64,000 nt of DNA from Rhodobacteraceae bacterium HLUCCA12 (GCA_001314715.1 LJSV01000005.1:148111-212110); one strand, 5' to 3'; positions 27,083 through 37,143 are shown, counted from the first letter of the stretch. Notes: generated by a model from the sequence alone, not told the origin. Numbers and translations are program-made.

Positions 27083-27096
27083 AACATTTATATGTT
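27083..27096. promoter_or_regulatory. AT-rich palindrome upstream of the DUF2892 gene
   Basis: AACATTTATATGTT has arms AACAT/ATGTT around TTAT, in an unusually AT-rich patch 39 bases before the DUF2892 start codon. ArsR-type repressors often bind such sites before DUF2892 genes. It could also be part of the -10 region of the promoter. Confidence 0.4.
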
Positions 27097-27134
27097 TATC
27101 TGTGCCGAACGACTATCCCGAGCAGGAGATTGAG

Positions 27135-27341
27135 ATGTTCGCCCGCAACACCGGCACGATCGACCGTGCCATCCGCATCGTCGTCGGCCTTGCCCTTCTG
27201 GCAGGCTTTTTCCTGGCCCCCGAATCCGACCTGCGCTGGCTGTTTCTGATCGGGATCATCCCGCTGGTGACCGGCCTTTTCGGCACGTGCCCGCTTTACA
27301 GCATTTTGGGAATCTCGACCTGTTCGACCCCGCGCAGCTGA
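27135..27341 (+). CDS. DUF2892 small inner-membrane protein
   Basis: The 68-residue protein has the motif MFARNTGTIDRAIRIVVG followed by two hydrophobic helices (about 12-30 and 36-52), then a short tail with GTCPLYSILG. This is the DUF2892/YgaP-transmembrane pattern, often found with sulfur or ArsR-regulated genes. The function is unknown. The ATG at 27135 has GGAGATTGAG before it. The longer in-frame start 11 codons upstream would lie next to the palindromic operator. Confidence 0.8.
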   Translation: MFARNTGTIDRAIRIVVGLALLAGFFLAPESDLRWLFLIGIIPLVTGLFGTCPLYSILGISTCSTPRS

Positions 27342-27375
27342 AACCGGACCGGCCGGCGAAACCGCCAGCCCGGTC

Positions 27376-29232
27376 TCAGACAGGCAAGTCACTGGCCTGA
27401 CGCGTCCACATCGCGGCATAGCGTCCGCGACGGGCCAGTAGCGCCTCATGCGTGCCTTCCTCGACGATTTCGCCGCTGTCCAGCACGACGATCCGGTCCG
27501 CATCCACCACGGTTGACAGGCGGTGCGCAATGGTAATCACCGTGCGCCCCTGCCCCATGGCACGCAGCGAATCCTGGATGTCGCGTTCGGTCTGGCTGTC
27601 GAGCGCCGATGTCGCCTCGTCCAGAAGCAGGATCGCCGGATTCTTGAGCAGGGTGCGGGCGATGCCCACGCGCTGTTTCTCGCCGCCCGACAGCTTGAGG
27701 CCGCGCTCGCCGACCTGGGTCTCGTAGCCCTCGGGCAGCGAGAGGACGAAATCGTGGATCCGCGCGGCCCGTGCGGCGGCCTCGACCTCGGCGCGGGTGG
27801 CGTGATCCTTGCCATAGGCGATGTTGTAGAAGATGGAATCGTTGAACAGGACCGTGTCCTGGGGCACCACGCCGATGGCGGCATGCAGGCTGTCCAGCGT
27901 GACGGTGCGGATGTCCTGTTCGTCAATCAAAAGCCGGCCGCCCGTGACATCATAGAACCGAAACAGCAGCCGCCCGATCGTGGACTTGCCGGACCCCGAA
28001 TGCCCGACCAGCGCCACTTTCTGCCCCGCGCGAACCTCTAGCGTGATGCCTTTCAGGATCGGGCGGGCGGGATCATAGGCAAAGCGCACCTGCTCAAGCC
28101 GCACGGTGCCGCCGCGCAGAACCAGCGGCGTGGCATCGGCGGCCTCGACCACATCGGGCTTTTGCCCCAGCAGGCCGAACATCTCGCCCATGTCGACCAG
28201 CGACTGGCGGATCTCGCGATAGACGGTGCCCAGAAAGTTCAGCGGCATGGTAATCTGGATCATGTAGGCGTTGACCATCACGAAATCGCCGACGCTCAGA
28301 TCGCCGCTTTCGACGCCCAGGGCGGCCAGCACCATCACCGCCACCAGCCCGGCCGTGATCAGCGCGGTCTGCCCGAAGTTGAGAAATGACAACGAATAGG
28401 CGGTCTTGAGGGCAGCGCTTTCATAGCGCCGCATGGCCCCGTCGTAGCGTTGCGCTTCACGGGCCTCGGCGTTGAAATACTTGACGGTTTCGAAATTCAG
28501 CAGGCTGTCGATGGCCTTCTGGTTGGCATCGGTGTCCTGGTCGTTCATCTCGCGCCGGATCCGGACGCGCCATTCGGTCACCTTGAAGGTGAACCAGACA
28601 TAAAGGGCGATGGTGACCACGATCGTGGCCAGATACCGAAGGTCGAACAGCGCCACCATGATCGCGGATATCAGCACGAGTTCCAGCACAAGAGGCCCGA
28701 CCGAGAACAGCAGGAAACGCAGCAGGAAATCGACCCCCTTGACCCCGCGTTCTATGATGCGGCTGAGACCGCCGGTCTTGCGCGTCAGGTGATACGACAG
28801 GCTGAGGCGATGGATATGCGTGAAGGTTTCAAGCGCCAGGCGGCGCAAGGCACGCTGGCCGACCACGGCGAAAACCGCGTCGCGCAACTGCTGGAACCCC
28901 ACGTTCATCAGTCGCGCCATGCCATAGGCCACGGTCAGGCCGATGGCGCCGAACCCGACCAGCCAGCCGGACCCGGCATCGCTGGGCGCCAGGGCATCGA
29001 CGGCGGCCTTGTAAAGCAAGGGCGTGCCCACCGCGATCAGCTTGGCGATCAGCAACAGGACCAGCGCGGTGATGACCCGGACCTTGATCCCGGTTTCCCC
29101 CTCGGGCCACAGGTAAGGACCCACGCGGCGGATCGTGGACCAGCCGGTCGCGGCCACCGGGTCGGCAGGGGAATGCGCCGGGGGCGAGCCTGGGTCCAGG
29201 GACGGTTGCTGGGCATCAGCCGTGGCAGTCAT
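27376..29232 (-). CDS. Atm1-type ABC exporter (permease-ATPase fusion)
   Basis: The 618-residue protein has six membrane helices (about 45-340) and a C-terminal ATPase with Walker A GHSGSGKST (about 415), Q-loop, signature LSGGEKQRVGIARTL (about 515) and Walker B ILLLDEATSALD. The permease has the conserved NFETVKYFNAE stretch and the YHLTRKTGGLSRIIERG loop that define the Atm1/HMT1 heavy-metal or glutathione-compound exporters (bacterial NaAtm1 type). It is likely to export glutathione-linked metal or sulfur species. There is no operon partner. Confidence 0.9.
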   Translation of the reverse strand: MTATADAQQPSLDPGSPPAHSPADPVAATGWSTIRRVGPYLWPEGETGIKVRVITALVLLLIAKLIAVGTPLLYKAAVDALAPSDAGSGWLVGFGAIGLTVAYGMARLMNVGFQQLRDAVFAVVGQRALRRLALETFTHIHRLSLSYHLTRKTGGLSRIIERGVKGVDFLLRFLLFSVGPLVLELVLISAIMVALFDLRYLATIVVTIALYVWFTFKVTEWRVRIRREMNDQDTDANQKAIDSLLNFETVKYFNAEAREAQRYDGAMRRYESAALKTAYSLSFLNFGQTALITAGLVAVMVLAALGVESGDLSVGDFVMVNAYMIQITMPLNFLGTVYREIRQSLVDMGEMFGLLGQKPDVVEAADATPLVLRGGTVRLEQVRFAYDPARPILKGITLEVRAGQKVALVGHSGSGKSTIGRLLFRFYDVTGGRLLIDEQDIRTVTLDSLHAAIGVVPQDTVLFNDSIFYNIAYGKDHATRAEVEAAARAARIHDFVLSLPEGYETQVGERGLKLSGGEKQRVGIARTLLKNPAILLLDEATSALDSQTERDIQDSLRAMGQGRTVITIAHRLSTVVDADRIVVLDSGEIVEEGTHEALLARRGRYAAMWTRQASDLPV

Positions 29233-29348
29233 GGCGGCGCTTTCCGAAGAGTTTCTGCCTCAGGTAACCCCGCCGCCCGGCAAAGGCCAGTGCGATGCGA
29301 CCCAAACAGCGGCAAAACAAGAGTGGGGGGCTCCCGCCCGCGCCCGCA

Positions 29349-29482
29349 CCGGGGCTGCGCCCCGGCACGCCCCCGGTTGGGCCGGGCCGCGCCCCTGCGG
29401 GGCGCGGCGAGGGGACAGCACCCGGCGGCCCGGCACCGGGCGCGGATGACCACGGGGTTTGCGTATTTTGGGCAAGATGAAG
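29349..29482 (+). repeat. Intergenic repeat, copy 2 of 3, with GC hairpins
   Basis: GC-rich hairpins (CCGGGGC/GCCCCGG at 29349-29365, and CGCCCC/GGGGCG around 29390-29404) precede the shared tail GGGGTTTGCGTATTTTGGGCAAGATGAAG, split here for length. It lies between the ABC exporter gene (divergent side) and the end of the LysM gene. The tail at 29452-29482 is the common element. Confidence 0.6.
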
Positions 29483-29495
29483 CCGCGCGGGCGGT

Positions 29496-31448
29496 TCAGT
29501 CCTCGTCGGGCAGGACGAAGACCTGGCCAGGATAGATCAGGTCTGGATCGCGGATCTGGCTGCGATTGGCGCTGTAGATGACCACATAGCGCTCACCCGC
29601 GCCGTAGTGCCCCTCGGAGATGCGCCAGAGCGAATGCCCCGGCTGCACCGTCATGAGCGACACCGGTGCGGCGCCGCCCGGCGCGCCCGCACCACCTGCG
29701 GCCTGCGAACGGGAAACAAGGCTGCCGTCGGCGTCGGACTGCCCGGAGGTGGTGACGGGGCGGGCCGCATCGCCGTCACCAGTGGCGGTGCCTTCGCGCC
29801 CCGGTGCATCGGGGCCGGGTTGCGGCGCGGTGCCATCGGGTGGCGGCGCGGCGGCGCGCGCGGCCTCGACAAGTTCAGGATCCTCGCGCTGGAACGGCGT
29901 TTCGAACCGCGAGGCCACGTCGCCCTGTGCATCGAGCTGGTCCACGCGCAAGGTATAGACGCCGGGGTCGATATCGGGCAGGTCCGAAGACCAGTCGCCA
30001 TTGTCGGCCCGAGCCGTGGCGACAGGTTGATTGTCGAGGTAGATCTGCAACTCGGCGCCCATGTCGGCATCGGCGGCCCGGCCCGAGATCTGCACCGCGC
30101 CTTCGGCGGAATAGGCGATCGTGTCGATCACGACGTTCCCCATCACCTCGGGCGCGCGATCGAGCAGCGCCACCTCGCCCGAGCCGCGCAGGACGAAGGC
30201 GGGCGGCGGAGCGCCGGCGCCGCTGCCGGAGTCATCCGCATCACCGGCGGATTCGGCAGTGTCGGTTTCAGCGGTGTCGGTTTCGGCGGTGTCTGGCGCG
30301 GGTTGCGGACGCGGTTGCGGCTCGTCCGGCGCGGGCACGGGCGCGCGCGCCGCGGCCGTGGCACCGTCCGGCGCGACACCGGCACCGCCGGAAGCGCCGG
30401 CGGCGGTTTGCGCCCGGCCCGGCACCGGGGCCGGCGCGACGGAGGGTGCGGTATCCGGCGCGTCCCGCCCTTGAACGCCCTCGGCCTGGTCGGGCGCGGT
30501 GTCATCGTCGGGCGCATCGTCCGCTTCTCGGTCCGTCAGGGAAAGCGCTTGTGGGCGCGGGGCGGGCTGATCCGGTTCCGGCGCGCGCCCGGTCTGGGGG
30601 TCGGGACGGTCAGAGCCGGTCTCTGTCCCGGTCTCGGATTCGGTGTCTGACCCGGTGTCGGAACTGGATCGGGCCGCCGATTCCGCAGGCGGCGGCGCGG
30701 CGGCCTCCTGCCCGATCCCGGCGCCGCCGTCGGGGTCCGGACGCGCGCCACCGGCGCTGAGGGCGGGCGCGGCCGCATCAAGGCCCGCCGCGCCCGATTC
30801 GCCCGGCAGCTCTGGCAGTGCGGCCACCGGCCCGGGCAGGTCATCGGCAGGGGTGTCAGGCTGCGGCACCGGGTCGGGCTGCGATTGCGCCAAGGGCGGG
30901 CGCGGCGACAACACGACACGATCGTCGGACATCACGCTGCGGCCATCGGCCAGCGACATCTCCAGCGTCATGATCTGCACCGCATCGCTGGGTTCCAGTG
31001 AAAACAGCGCCACGAATTGCCCCGCCGCGTCGGCTGCGGTTTCCGCCATCGTTTCATCATCGACGCGCAGCACGAGGGCGGCGCCGGGCGCGGCGGTGCC
31101 GGCCACCAGGGCACCGCCATCGCGGGCGATGCGCACGACATCGAACCGGGGGGCGGCATCGGCAAGGTCGCCGTCGCCCTCGGACTCGCCGCTGGGGTCC
31201 GACCTCGCCTGTGCATCCGCCTGTGTATCCGGCTGTGCATCCGACGCGTCGCGCGTATCAGGCTCGGCGGAACGCCTCGCCTCGGATCGGACCGACTGGT
31301 CATCCTCGGGCGCGGCGGTGGTTTGCGCAGGGTCGGGCCGGGGGTCGGGGCTTCGCAAGGCGGTGAAAAGCAAGGCCGACACGGCCAGACCCGCAGCCAG
31401 GGTCGCGCCGCCCAGAAGCCACACTTTTGTCTGCGAAACCGGTCCCAT
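29496..31448 (-). CDS. LysM-domain protein with a long acidic low-complexity region
   Basis: The 650-residue protein has an N-terminal membrane helix (about 9-28) after a short cytoplasmic tail, a first structured patch (about 90-170), then about 250 residues rich in D, P, A, E, S and T with short repeats (DTAETDTAETDTAES), then a beta-rich part (about 445-540) and a C-terminal LysM (HSLWRISEGHYGAGERYVVIY to IYPGQVFVLPDED, about 600-650). LysM binds peptidoglycan, so it probably spans from the membrane to the wall. Close relatives are known in alphaproteobacteria only as LysM peptidoglycan-binding proteins. The start at 31448 puts the membrane helix at the N-terminus. Confidence 0.85.
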   Translation of the reverse strand: MGPVSQTKVWLLGGATLAAGLAVSALLFTALRSPDPRPDPAQTTAAPEDDQSVRSEARRSAEPDTRDASDAQPDTQADAQARSDPSGESEGDGDLADAAPRFDVVRIARDGGALVAGTAAPGAALVLRVDDETMAETAADAAGQFVALFSLEPSDAVQIMTLEMSLADGRSVMSDDRVVLSPRPPLAQSQPDPVPQPDTPADDLPGPVAALPELPGESGAAGLDAAAPALSAGGARPDPDGGAGIGQEAAAPPPAESAARSSSDTGSDTESETGTETGSDRPDPQTGRAPEPDQPAPRPQALSLTDREADDAPDDDTAPDQAEGVQGRDAPDTAPSVAPAPVPGRAQTAAGASGGAGVAPDGATAAARAPVPAPDEPQPRPQPAPDTAETDTAETDTAESAGDADDSGSGAGAPPPAFVLRGSGEVALLDRAPEVMGNVVIDTIAYSAEGAVQISGRAADADMGAELQIYLDNQPVATARADNGDWSSDLPDIDPGVYTLRVDQLDAQGDVASRFETPFQREDPELVEAARAAAPPPDGTAPQPGPDAPGREGTATGDGDAARPVTTSGQSDADGSLVSRSQAAGGAGAPGGAAPVSLMTVQPGHSLWRISEGHYGAGERYVVIYSANRSQIRDPDLIYPGQVFVLPDED

Positions 31449-31544
31449 CGAACGCCTTTCTGCCTGCCCTTGCCCCTTATTAGCAACACCCGTATCTATG
31501 GGCAAAGCAAATCGGTGCCCCTAGGTCTTGCGAAAGGATCCCCC

Positions 31545-32111
31545 ATGCCCGCGTTCAAAGCCTCGGTCTGCCTGTTCTGCGGCGCCCGCGCGGGCCACGA
31601 CGCGGGGCTGGCCGAAACCGCGCGCGCAACCGGGGCGATGCTGGCGCGCGAAAACTGGCGGCTGGTCTATGGTGCGGGCGACATCGGGCTGATGGGCGCG
31701 GTTGCGCAGGCCATGCGGGCCGCCGGCGGGCAGGCGATGGGCGTGATCCCGCAACACCTGATGCAGCGCGAGGTTGCCCGGCGCGACCTGTCGGCGCTGG
31801 TGGTGACCGAAACCATGCATGAGCGCAAGAAGGTGATGTTCACCAATTCCGACGCCATCATCGTGTTGCCGGGCGGCGCGGGCACGCTGGACGAGTTCTT
31901 CGAAGTGCTGACCTGGGCGCAGATCGGCCTGCACCGCAAACCGATCGTGCTGCTGGACGCGGACGGATACTGGCAACCGTTGCTGGCCCTGATCGATCAT
32001 GTGATCGCCCGGGGCTTTGCCGATGCAAGCCTGCGCGGGTTGTTCTCGGTCGCATCGGACCTGGACGACCTGGCGACGATCCTGCATGCGAAACTGGCGC
32101 AAACCGCCTGA
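31545..32111 (+). CDS. LOG-family protein (Rossmann nucleotide-binding, TIGR00730)
   Basis: The 188-residue protein has the family motif LPGGAGTLDEFFEVL (PGGxGT, about 107-121) and the start SVCLFCGARAGHD. LOG proteins hydrolyse nucleoside 5'-monophosphates such as cytokinin ribotides, or act more generally as nucleotide 5'-monophosphate nucleosidases. The physiological substrate in bacteria is usually unclear. I chose the ATG at 31545, which has GAAAGGATC upstream. It is divergent from the LysM gene and convergent with uvrA. Confidence 0.88.
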   Translation: MPAFKASVCLFCGARAGHDAGLAETARATGAMLARENWRLVYGAGDIGLMGAVAQAMRAAGGQAMGVIPQHLMQREVARRDLSALVVTETMHERKKVMFTNSDAIIVLPGGAGTLDEFFEVLTWAQIGLHRKPIVLLDADGYWQPLLALIDHVIARGFADASLRGLFSVASDLDDLATILHAKLAQTA

Positions 32112-32146
32112 CCCCGACGATCGCCGACAACGCCGTCCGTGGCAAC

Positions 32147-32181
32147 GCCGCGCGCCGGGGTTCGATGCCCCGGCGCGCGGC
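32147..32181. terminator. Perfect 14-bp inverted repeat between LOG gene and uvrA
   Basis: GCCGCGCGCCGGGG (32147-32160) pairs exactly with CCCCGGCGCGCGGC (32168-32181) around a 7-base loop, placed in the gap between two convergent genes. There is no T-run, but a bidirectional termination or transcript-end role is likely. Confidence 0.6.
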
Positions 32182-32187
32182 CCCCCC

Positions 32188-35052
32188 CTATTCCGCCGCC
32201 GCCCGATGCCGCGCCAGAAGCGGCGCCAGGTAGTGGCCCGTATGGCTGTCGGCGATTGCCGCGACGTCTTCGGGTGTGCCCTCGGCCACGATCCTGCCGC
32301 CGCCGTCGCCGCCTTCGGGGCCGATATCGATGATCCAGTCGGCGGTCTTGATGACGTCGAGATTGTGCTCGATCACCATCACCGTATTGCCCTGTTCGAC
32401 CAGTTCATGCAGCACTTCCAGCAGCTTGCGCACGTCTTCGAAATGCAGGCCGGTGGTCGGTTCGTCCAGGATATACAGCGTGCGGCCGGTGGACCGGCGG
32501 CTGAGTTCCTTGGACAGTTTCACCCGCTGCGCCTCGCCGCCCGAAAGCGTGGTCGCCTGCTGGCCCACCTTGACATAGCCGAGCCCCACGCGCATCAGCG
32601 CATCCATCTTTTCGCGGATCGACGGGACGGCGGCGAAGAAGCCCTGCGCCTCTTCAACCGTCATCTCAAGAACGTCCGCTATGCTCTTGCCTTTGAACAG
32701 AACTTCCAGTGTCTCGCGGTTATAGCGCGCGCCCTTGCAGGTCTCGCAGGTGACATAGACATCGGGCAGAAAGTTCATCTCGATCTTCAGCACGCCGTCG
32801 CCCTGGCACGCCTCGCATCGGCCACCCTTGACGTTAAAGGAAAACCGCCCCGGCTTGTAGCCGCGCGCCTTGGCCTCGGGCAGGCCGGCGAACCAGTCGC
32901 GGATCGGGCCGAACGCCCCGGTATAGGTCGCCGGGTTCGAGCGCGGGGTGCGGCCGATGGGCCGCTGGTCGATGTCGATCACCTTGTCCAGGTGGTGCAA
33001 CCCCTGCACCGTTTCGCAGGGCGCGGGCGTCTGGCGCGCGCCGTTCAGGCGCATCGACGCGGTCTTGAACAGTGTCTCGATCGTCAGGGTCGATTTGCCG
33101 CCGCCCGAGACCCCGGTCACGCAGACGAACCGGCCCAGCGGAAAATCAACGGTGACGTCACGCAGGTTGTTGCCCGTGGCCTTGACCACCGTCACCGCCT
33201 TGCCGTTGCCCGGCCGGCGCTGCGCCGGCACCGCGATCTCGCGCGCGCCCGACAGGTATTGCCCGGTCAGGCTGGCCGGATCGGCCGCGATCTCGTCCGG
33301 TTTGCCCTGGGCGATGATGCGCCCGCCATGCACACCGGCGCCGGGGCCGATATCCAGCACCCAGTCGGCGCTGCGGATCGCGTCCTCGTCATGTTCGACC
33401 ACCAGCACCGTATTGCCCTGATCGCGCAGGTTTCTGAGCGTCGTCAACAGCCTGTCGTTGTCACGCTGATGCAGGCCGATCGACGGCTCGTCCAGCACAT
33501 AGAGAACACCGGTCAGCCCCGATCCGATCTGGCTGGCCAGACGGATGCGCTGGCTTTCGCCCCCCGAAAGCGTACCCGCCGCGCGTGACAATGTCAGGTA
33601 GTCCAGCCCGACATTGACAAGGAATCCAAGGCGTTCGCGGATCTCCTTAACGATCGCGGTGGCGATCTGGTTCTTTTGCTTGCTCAGGTGATCGGGCACC
33701 GTTTCGATCCAGGCCAGCGCCTCCTTGATCGACATGTCGCTGACCTGCGCGATATGCAGCCCGCCGATGCGGACGGCCAGCGCCTCGGGCTTGAGCCGTG
33801 CGCCGCCACAGGTGGAACAGGCGCGGTTGTTCTGATAGCGCTCGAATTCCTCGCGGATCCAGGCGCTGTCGGTCTCGCGATAGCGCCGCTCCATGTTGGG
33901 GATCACCCCTTCGAAGGCGCGGGTCACGTTATAGACCCGGCCACCTTCGTCATAGCGAAAGGGAATTTCCTCGCCCTTCGACCCGTAGAGCAACACCGCC
34001 TTGGCGGGTTCCGGCAGATCCCGCCAGGGCGCGCGGGCATCAAACTCGAAATGCTTGGCCAGGGCCTCGATCGTTTGCAGGAAATAGGGCGACTTGCCCT
34101 TGCGCCAAGGCGCGATCGCGCCGTCCTCCAGCCGCAGCATGGCATCGGGCACGACCAGGCGTTCATCAAAGAACAGCTCGACCCCCAGCCCGTCACAATC
34201 AGGGCAGGCGCCATAGGGCGCGTTGAACGAAAACAGGCGCGGTTCGATCTCGGGGATGGTGAAGCCGCTGACCGGGCAGGCGAAATTCTCGCTGAAGGTG
34301 ATGCGCTCGGCCGCCTCGCCCTCGGCGGTATCGGCCAGTTCCAAGACGGCGATCCCCTGCGCCAGATCCAGCGCGGTGCGGAAGCTGTCGGCCAGCCGGG
34401 TTTCGGCCCCTTCGCGCACGACGATGCGGTCCACCACCACGTCGATGTCATGGCGGAATTTCTTGTCCAATTCCGGCGGCGTATCCAGTTCGTAGAACTG
34501 GCCGTCGACCTTGATCCGCTGGAACCCCTGCTTGCGCAGTTCCAGGAATTCCTTGCGATATTCGCCCTTGCGGTCGCGCACGATCGGCGCCAGCAGATAG
34601 GCGCGCGTGCGCTCGGGCAGCGCCATAACGCGGTCCACCATGTCCTGCACCTGCTGGGCCTCGATCGGCAGGCCGGTTGCGGGGCTATAGGGCGTGCCGG
34701 CGCGGGCAAACAGCAGGCGCAGGTAATCGTGGATCTCGGTCACCGTGCCGACAGTTGAGCGCGGGTTCTTCGAGGTCGTCTTCTGCTCGATCGAGATGGC
34801 CGGACTCAGCCCCGAGATGTGTTCGACATCGGGCTTTTGCATCATGTCCAGAAACTGCCGCGCATAGGCCGACAGACTTTCGACATAGCGCCGCTGCCCT
34901 TCGGCATAGATCGTGTCGAAGGCCAGCGACGACTTGCCCGACCCCGACAGGCCGGTGATGACCACCAGCTGGTCGCGCGGAATATCGACATCGACCGCCT
35001 TAAGATTGTGCTCGCGCGCGCCGCGGATCTCGATGTATTTCTGTTCGGCCAT
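32188..35052 (-). CDS. uvrA: Excinuclease ABC subunit A
   Basis: UvrA recognises DNA damage with UvrB and starts nucleotide excision repair. The 954-residue length is typical. It has Walker A motifs [12 protein letters not shown] (about 31) and [10 protein letters not shown] (about 645), two ABC signatures, and the zinc region near the second ATPase ([20 protein letters not shown]) is complete. In the first zinc region the usual CPxC becomes CPVSG, so one Cys is missing; I believe this occurs in other alphaproteobacteria. The start at 35052 begins [17 protein letters not shown], the normal N-terminus. Longer frames reach 35343 but have no family sequence. Confidence 0.97.
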   Translation of the reverse strand: MAEQKYIEIRGAREHNLKAVDVDIPRDQLVVITGLSGSGKSSLAFDTIYAEGQRRYVESLSAYARQFLDMMQKPDVEHISGLSPAISIEQKTTSKNPRSTVGTVTEIHDYLRLLFARAGTPYSPATGLPIEAQQVQDMVDRVMALPERTRAYLLAPIVRDRKGEYRKEFLELRKQGFQRIKVDGQFYELDTPPELDKKFRHDIDVVVDRIVVREGAETRLADSFRTALDLAQGIAVLELADTAEGEAAERITFSENFACPVSGFTIPEIEPRLFSFNAPYGACPDCDGLGVELFFDERLVVPDAMLRLEDGAIAPWRKGKSPYFLQTIEALAKHFEFDARAPWRDLPEPAKAVLLYGSKGEEIPFRYDEGGRVYNVTRAFEGVIPNMERRYRETDSAWIREEFERYQNNRACSTCGGARLKPEALAVRIGGLHIAQVSDMSIKEALAWIETVPDHLSKQKNQIATAIVKEIRERLGFLVNVGLDYLTLSRAAGTLSGGESQRIRLASQIGSGLTGVLYVLDEPSIGLHQRDNDRLLTTLRNLRDQGNTVLVVEHDEDAIRSADWVLDIGPGAGVHGGRIIAQGKPDEIAADPASLTGQYLSGAREIAVPAQRRPGNGKAVTVVKATGNNLRDVTVDFPLGRFVCVTGVSGGGKSTLTIETLFKTASMRLNGARQTPAPCETVQGLHHLDKVIDIDQRPIGRTPRSNPATYTGAFGPIRDWFAGLPEAKARGYKPGRFSFNVKGGRCEACQGDGVLKIEMNFLPDVYVTCETCKGARYNRETLEVLFKGKSIADVLEMTVEEAQGFFAAVPSIREKMDALMRVGLGYVKVGQQATTLSGGEAQRVKLSKELSRRSTGRTLYILDEPTTGLHFEDVRKLLEVLHELVEQGNTVMVIEHNLDVIKTADWIIDIGPEGGDGGGRIVAEGTPEDVAAIADSHTGHYLAPLLARHRAAAE

Positions 35053-35127
35053 TGCCTTACCCCCGGCGCCACCTGTGCCACGGGGCATAGATAGCCTTTC
35101 GATGCTGAGTCTCCAATTCGAAAACCG

Positions 35128-35142
35128 GAACGAAAGGTAAAC
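35128..35142 (-). promoter_or_regulatory. Weak SOS-box-like direct repeat upstream of uvrA
   Basis: GAAC-N7-AAAC (on the minus strand GTTT-N7-GTTC) is one base away from the alphaproteobacterial LexA site GTTC-N7-GTTC. It lies 76-90 bases upstream of the uvrA start codon. The call is tentative because the mismatch falls in the conserved half-site. Confidence 0.3.
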
Positions 35143-35320
35143 AAGATTGCTTTTTCTGGCAAGACGTCGTGAACGGGCGAAAGGATGCCGGTTCGGTCGC
35201 TCCGCTTGACGGGTTCGCGGCCTGATCGCCGCCGCCCCTGCCCCGTCCAATGCGATCACCTTGTTTTCAGATCGCCGCGGCGATATGAACATTGCAGGAA
35301 CATCGTGCCAGGAGGACGCC

Positions 35321-35677
35321 ATGAAAGCACCAACACCGATCAATTATGTCGAGCTGTCCAGCAGCGACCGTGCGGCCAGCCAGCGATTCTTCGAACACGC
35401 CTTCGGCTGGCAGTTCACCGACTATGGTCCCGCCTATTGCGGATTCGACAATGCCGGGATCGATGGCGGGATCGCGCAGGCCACTGACGGCGCGGTTGCG
35501 GCGTCAGCCCTGGTCGTGCTTTTCGCCGAGGATCTGGACGCGGCGCGCCGCGCGATCGAGGATGCGGGCGGCGAAATCACGGTGGCGCCGTTCGATTTTC
35601 CCGGCGGGCGCCGCTTTCACTTCAGAGAGCCGGGCGGCACCGACCTTGCGGTCTGGGCACAGCCCGCACCCGGTTGA
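35321..35677 (+). CDS. VOC (glyoxalase/bleomycin-resistance fold) protein
   Basis: The 118-residue protein begins [24 protein letters not shown], has the internal [24 protein letters not shown] and ends with [19 protein letters not shown], a complete single VOC repeat pattern. VOC proteins often bind metals and act as dioxygenases, lyases or resistance factors; the substrate cannot be told. The expected metal-ligand His/Glu pattern is only partly visible. The ATG at 35321 has AGGAGG at the right distance; an upstream start at 35261 is rejected. Confidence 0.85.
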   Translation: MKAPTPINYVELSSSDRAASQRFFEHAFGWQFTDYGPAYCGFDNAGIDGGIAQATDGAVAASALVVLFAEDLDAARRAIEDAGGEITVAPFDFPGGRRFHFREPGGTDLAVWAQPAPG

Positions 35678-35709
35678 GCCGGCGAACCAGCCCACCCGGA
35701 CACGACCGT

Positions 35710-37104
35710 TCAGAAATGAAGCGCGCGGCCCCAGGCGTCGAGCACCGATTCATGCATCATCTCGCTCAAGGTCGGATGCGGGAATACGGTGTGCATGAGT
35801 TCGGCCTCTGTCGTCTCGAGCGTGCGGGCGACGGTATAGCCCTGGATCAGCTCGGTCACTTCGGCACCGACCATATGCGCGCCCAGAAGCTCGCCGGTCG
35901 TCTTGTCGAACACGGTCTTGACCATGCCCTCGGGCTCGCCCAGCGCGATGGCCTTGCCGTTGCCGATGAACGGGAAACGGCCGACGCGGATGTCGTGCCC
36001 GGCCTCCTTGGCCTGCGCCTCGGTCAGGCCGACGCTGGCGATTTGCGGATGGCAATAGGTGCAGCCGGGAATGCTGCCCGGCTTGATCGGATGAACGTCT
36101 TGACCGGCGATCATTTCGGCCACCATGACGCCCTCGTGGCTGGCCTTGTGCGCCAGCCAGGGTGCACCCGCCAGATCGCCGATGGCATAGACCCCCTCGA
36201 CCCCGGTGCGGCAGTATTCGTCGGTCACGACATGGCTGCGCTCGATCTTGATCCCGGCGTCCTCAAGCCCCAGCCCTTCGGTGTTGCCGACGATACCCAC
36301 GGCGGAAATGACCGTGTCGAACTCGGCTTTCGTGGTCTTGCCTCCGGAGTCCAGATGCGCGGTAACCTTGTCCTTGCCGCGGTCGAGTTTCTTCACGGTC
36401 GTTTTCTCGCGGATCGTCATGCCCTGCTTTTCGAACTGCTTTCTGGCAAAGGCGCTGATCTCGGCATCCTCGACCGGCAAGATCCGGTCCATCACCTCAA
36501 CCACGGTGGTGTCGGCCCCCAACGTGTTGAAGAAACTTGCGAATTCGATACCGATGGCACCCGATCCGACCACCAGAAGCTTCTTGGGCATGTGACGCGG
36601 TTCCAGCGCGTGGCGATAGGTCCAGACCCGGTCGCCATCAGCCTCAAGCCCCGGCAGGGCGCGCGCACGCGCGCCGGTGGCCAGAATGACATGCGACGCG
36701 CGCAACTCGGTCGTGCCATCGTCGGTTTTCACCGTGACCTTGCCCGGCGCTGCCAGCCTGGCCTCGCCCATCACCACGGCGACCTTGTTCTTCTTCAACA
36801 GATGCCCGATGCCCGACGACAGTTGCCCCGCCACCGCGCGCGAGCGTTTGACCACAGCGCCGAGGTCAAAACCAACCGAGTCGGCCTTCAGCCCGAAATC
36901 CTTGGCCCGGTGCATCAGGTGAAAGACCTCGGCCGAGCGCAGCAGCGCCTTGGTCGGAATACAGCCCCAGTTCAGGCAGATACCCCCCAGCTTTTCGCGC
37001 TCGACGACCACGGCCTTGAGGCCCAGCTGCGCCGCGCGGATCGCCGCGACATAGCCGCCCGGCCCCGCCCCGATGACGATCACGTCAAAGCTTTGCTGCG
37101 CCAT
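35710..37104 (-). CDS. lpd: Dihydrolipoyl dehydrogenase (E3)
   Basis: E3 reoxidises lipoamide in the 2-oxoacid dehydrogenase complexes. The 464-residue protein has the FAD motif VIGAGPGGYVAAI (about 9-21), the redox-active disulfide GGICLNWGCIPTK (about 40-52), an NAD motif SGAIGIEFASF near 180, and the C-terminal HPTLSE with the catalytic His-Glu pair. The gene is not adjacent to its E1 or E2 genes, so which complex it serves is unknown. The start at 37104 has GGGAGG upstream and a palindrome before it (37126-37143). Confidence 0.96.
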   Translation of the reverse strand: MAQQSFDVIVIGAGPGGYVAAIRAAQLGLKAVVVEREKLGGICLNWGCIPTKALLRSAEVFHLMHRAKDFGLKADSVGFDLGAVVKRSRAVAGQLSSGIGHLLKKNKVAVVMGEARLAAPGKVTVKTDDGTTELRASHVILATGARARALPGLEADGDRVWTYRHALEPRHMPKKLLVVGSGAIGIEFASFFNTLGADTTVVEVMDRILPVEDAEISAFARKQFEKQGMTIREKTTVKKLDRGKDKVTAHLDSGGKTTKAEFDTVISAVGIVGNTEGLGLEDAGIKIERSHVVTDEYCRTGVEGVYAIGDLAGAPWLAHKASHEGVMVAEMIAGQDVHPIKPGSIPGCTYCHPQIASVGLTEAQAKEAGHDIRVGRFPFIGNGKAIALGEPEGMVKTVFDKTTGELLGAHMVGAEVTELIQGYTVARTLETTEAELMHTVFPHPTLSEMMHESVLDAWGRALHF

Positions 37105-37125
37105 GAATCCCTCCCGCGAAAGAAT

Positions 37126-37143
37126 TGGTTTAATGCTAAACCA
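37126..37143. promoter_or_regulatory. 18-bp palindrome at the lpd promoter
   Basis: TGGTTTA-ATGC-TAAACCA is a perfect 7-base inverted repeat with a 4-base spacer, 22 bases from the lpd start codon. It is AT-rich against a GC-rich background and lies just upstream of the ribosome site, so it is a candidate repressor operator (for example GntR- or MarR-type). Confidence 0.5.
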
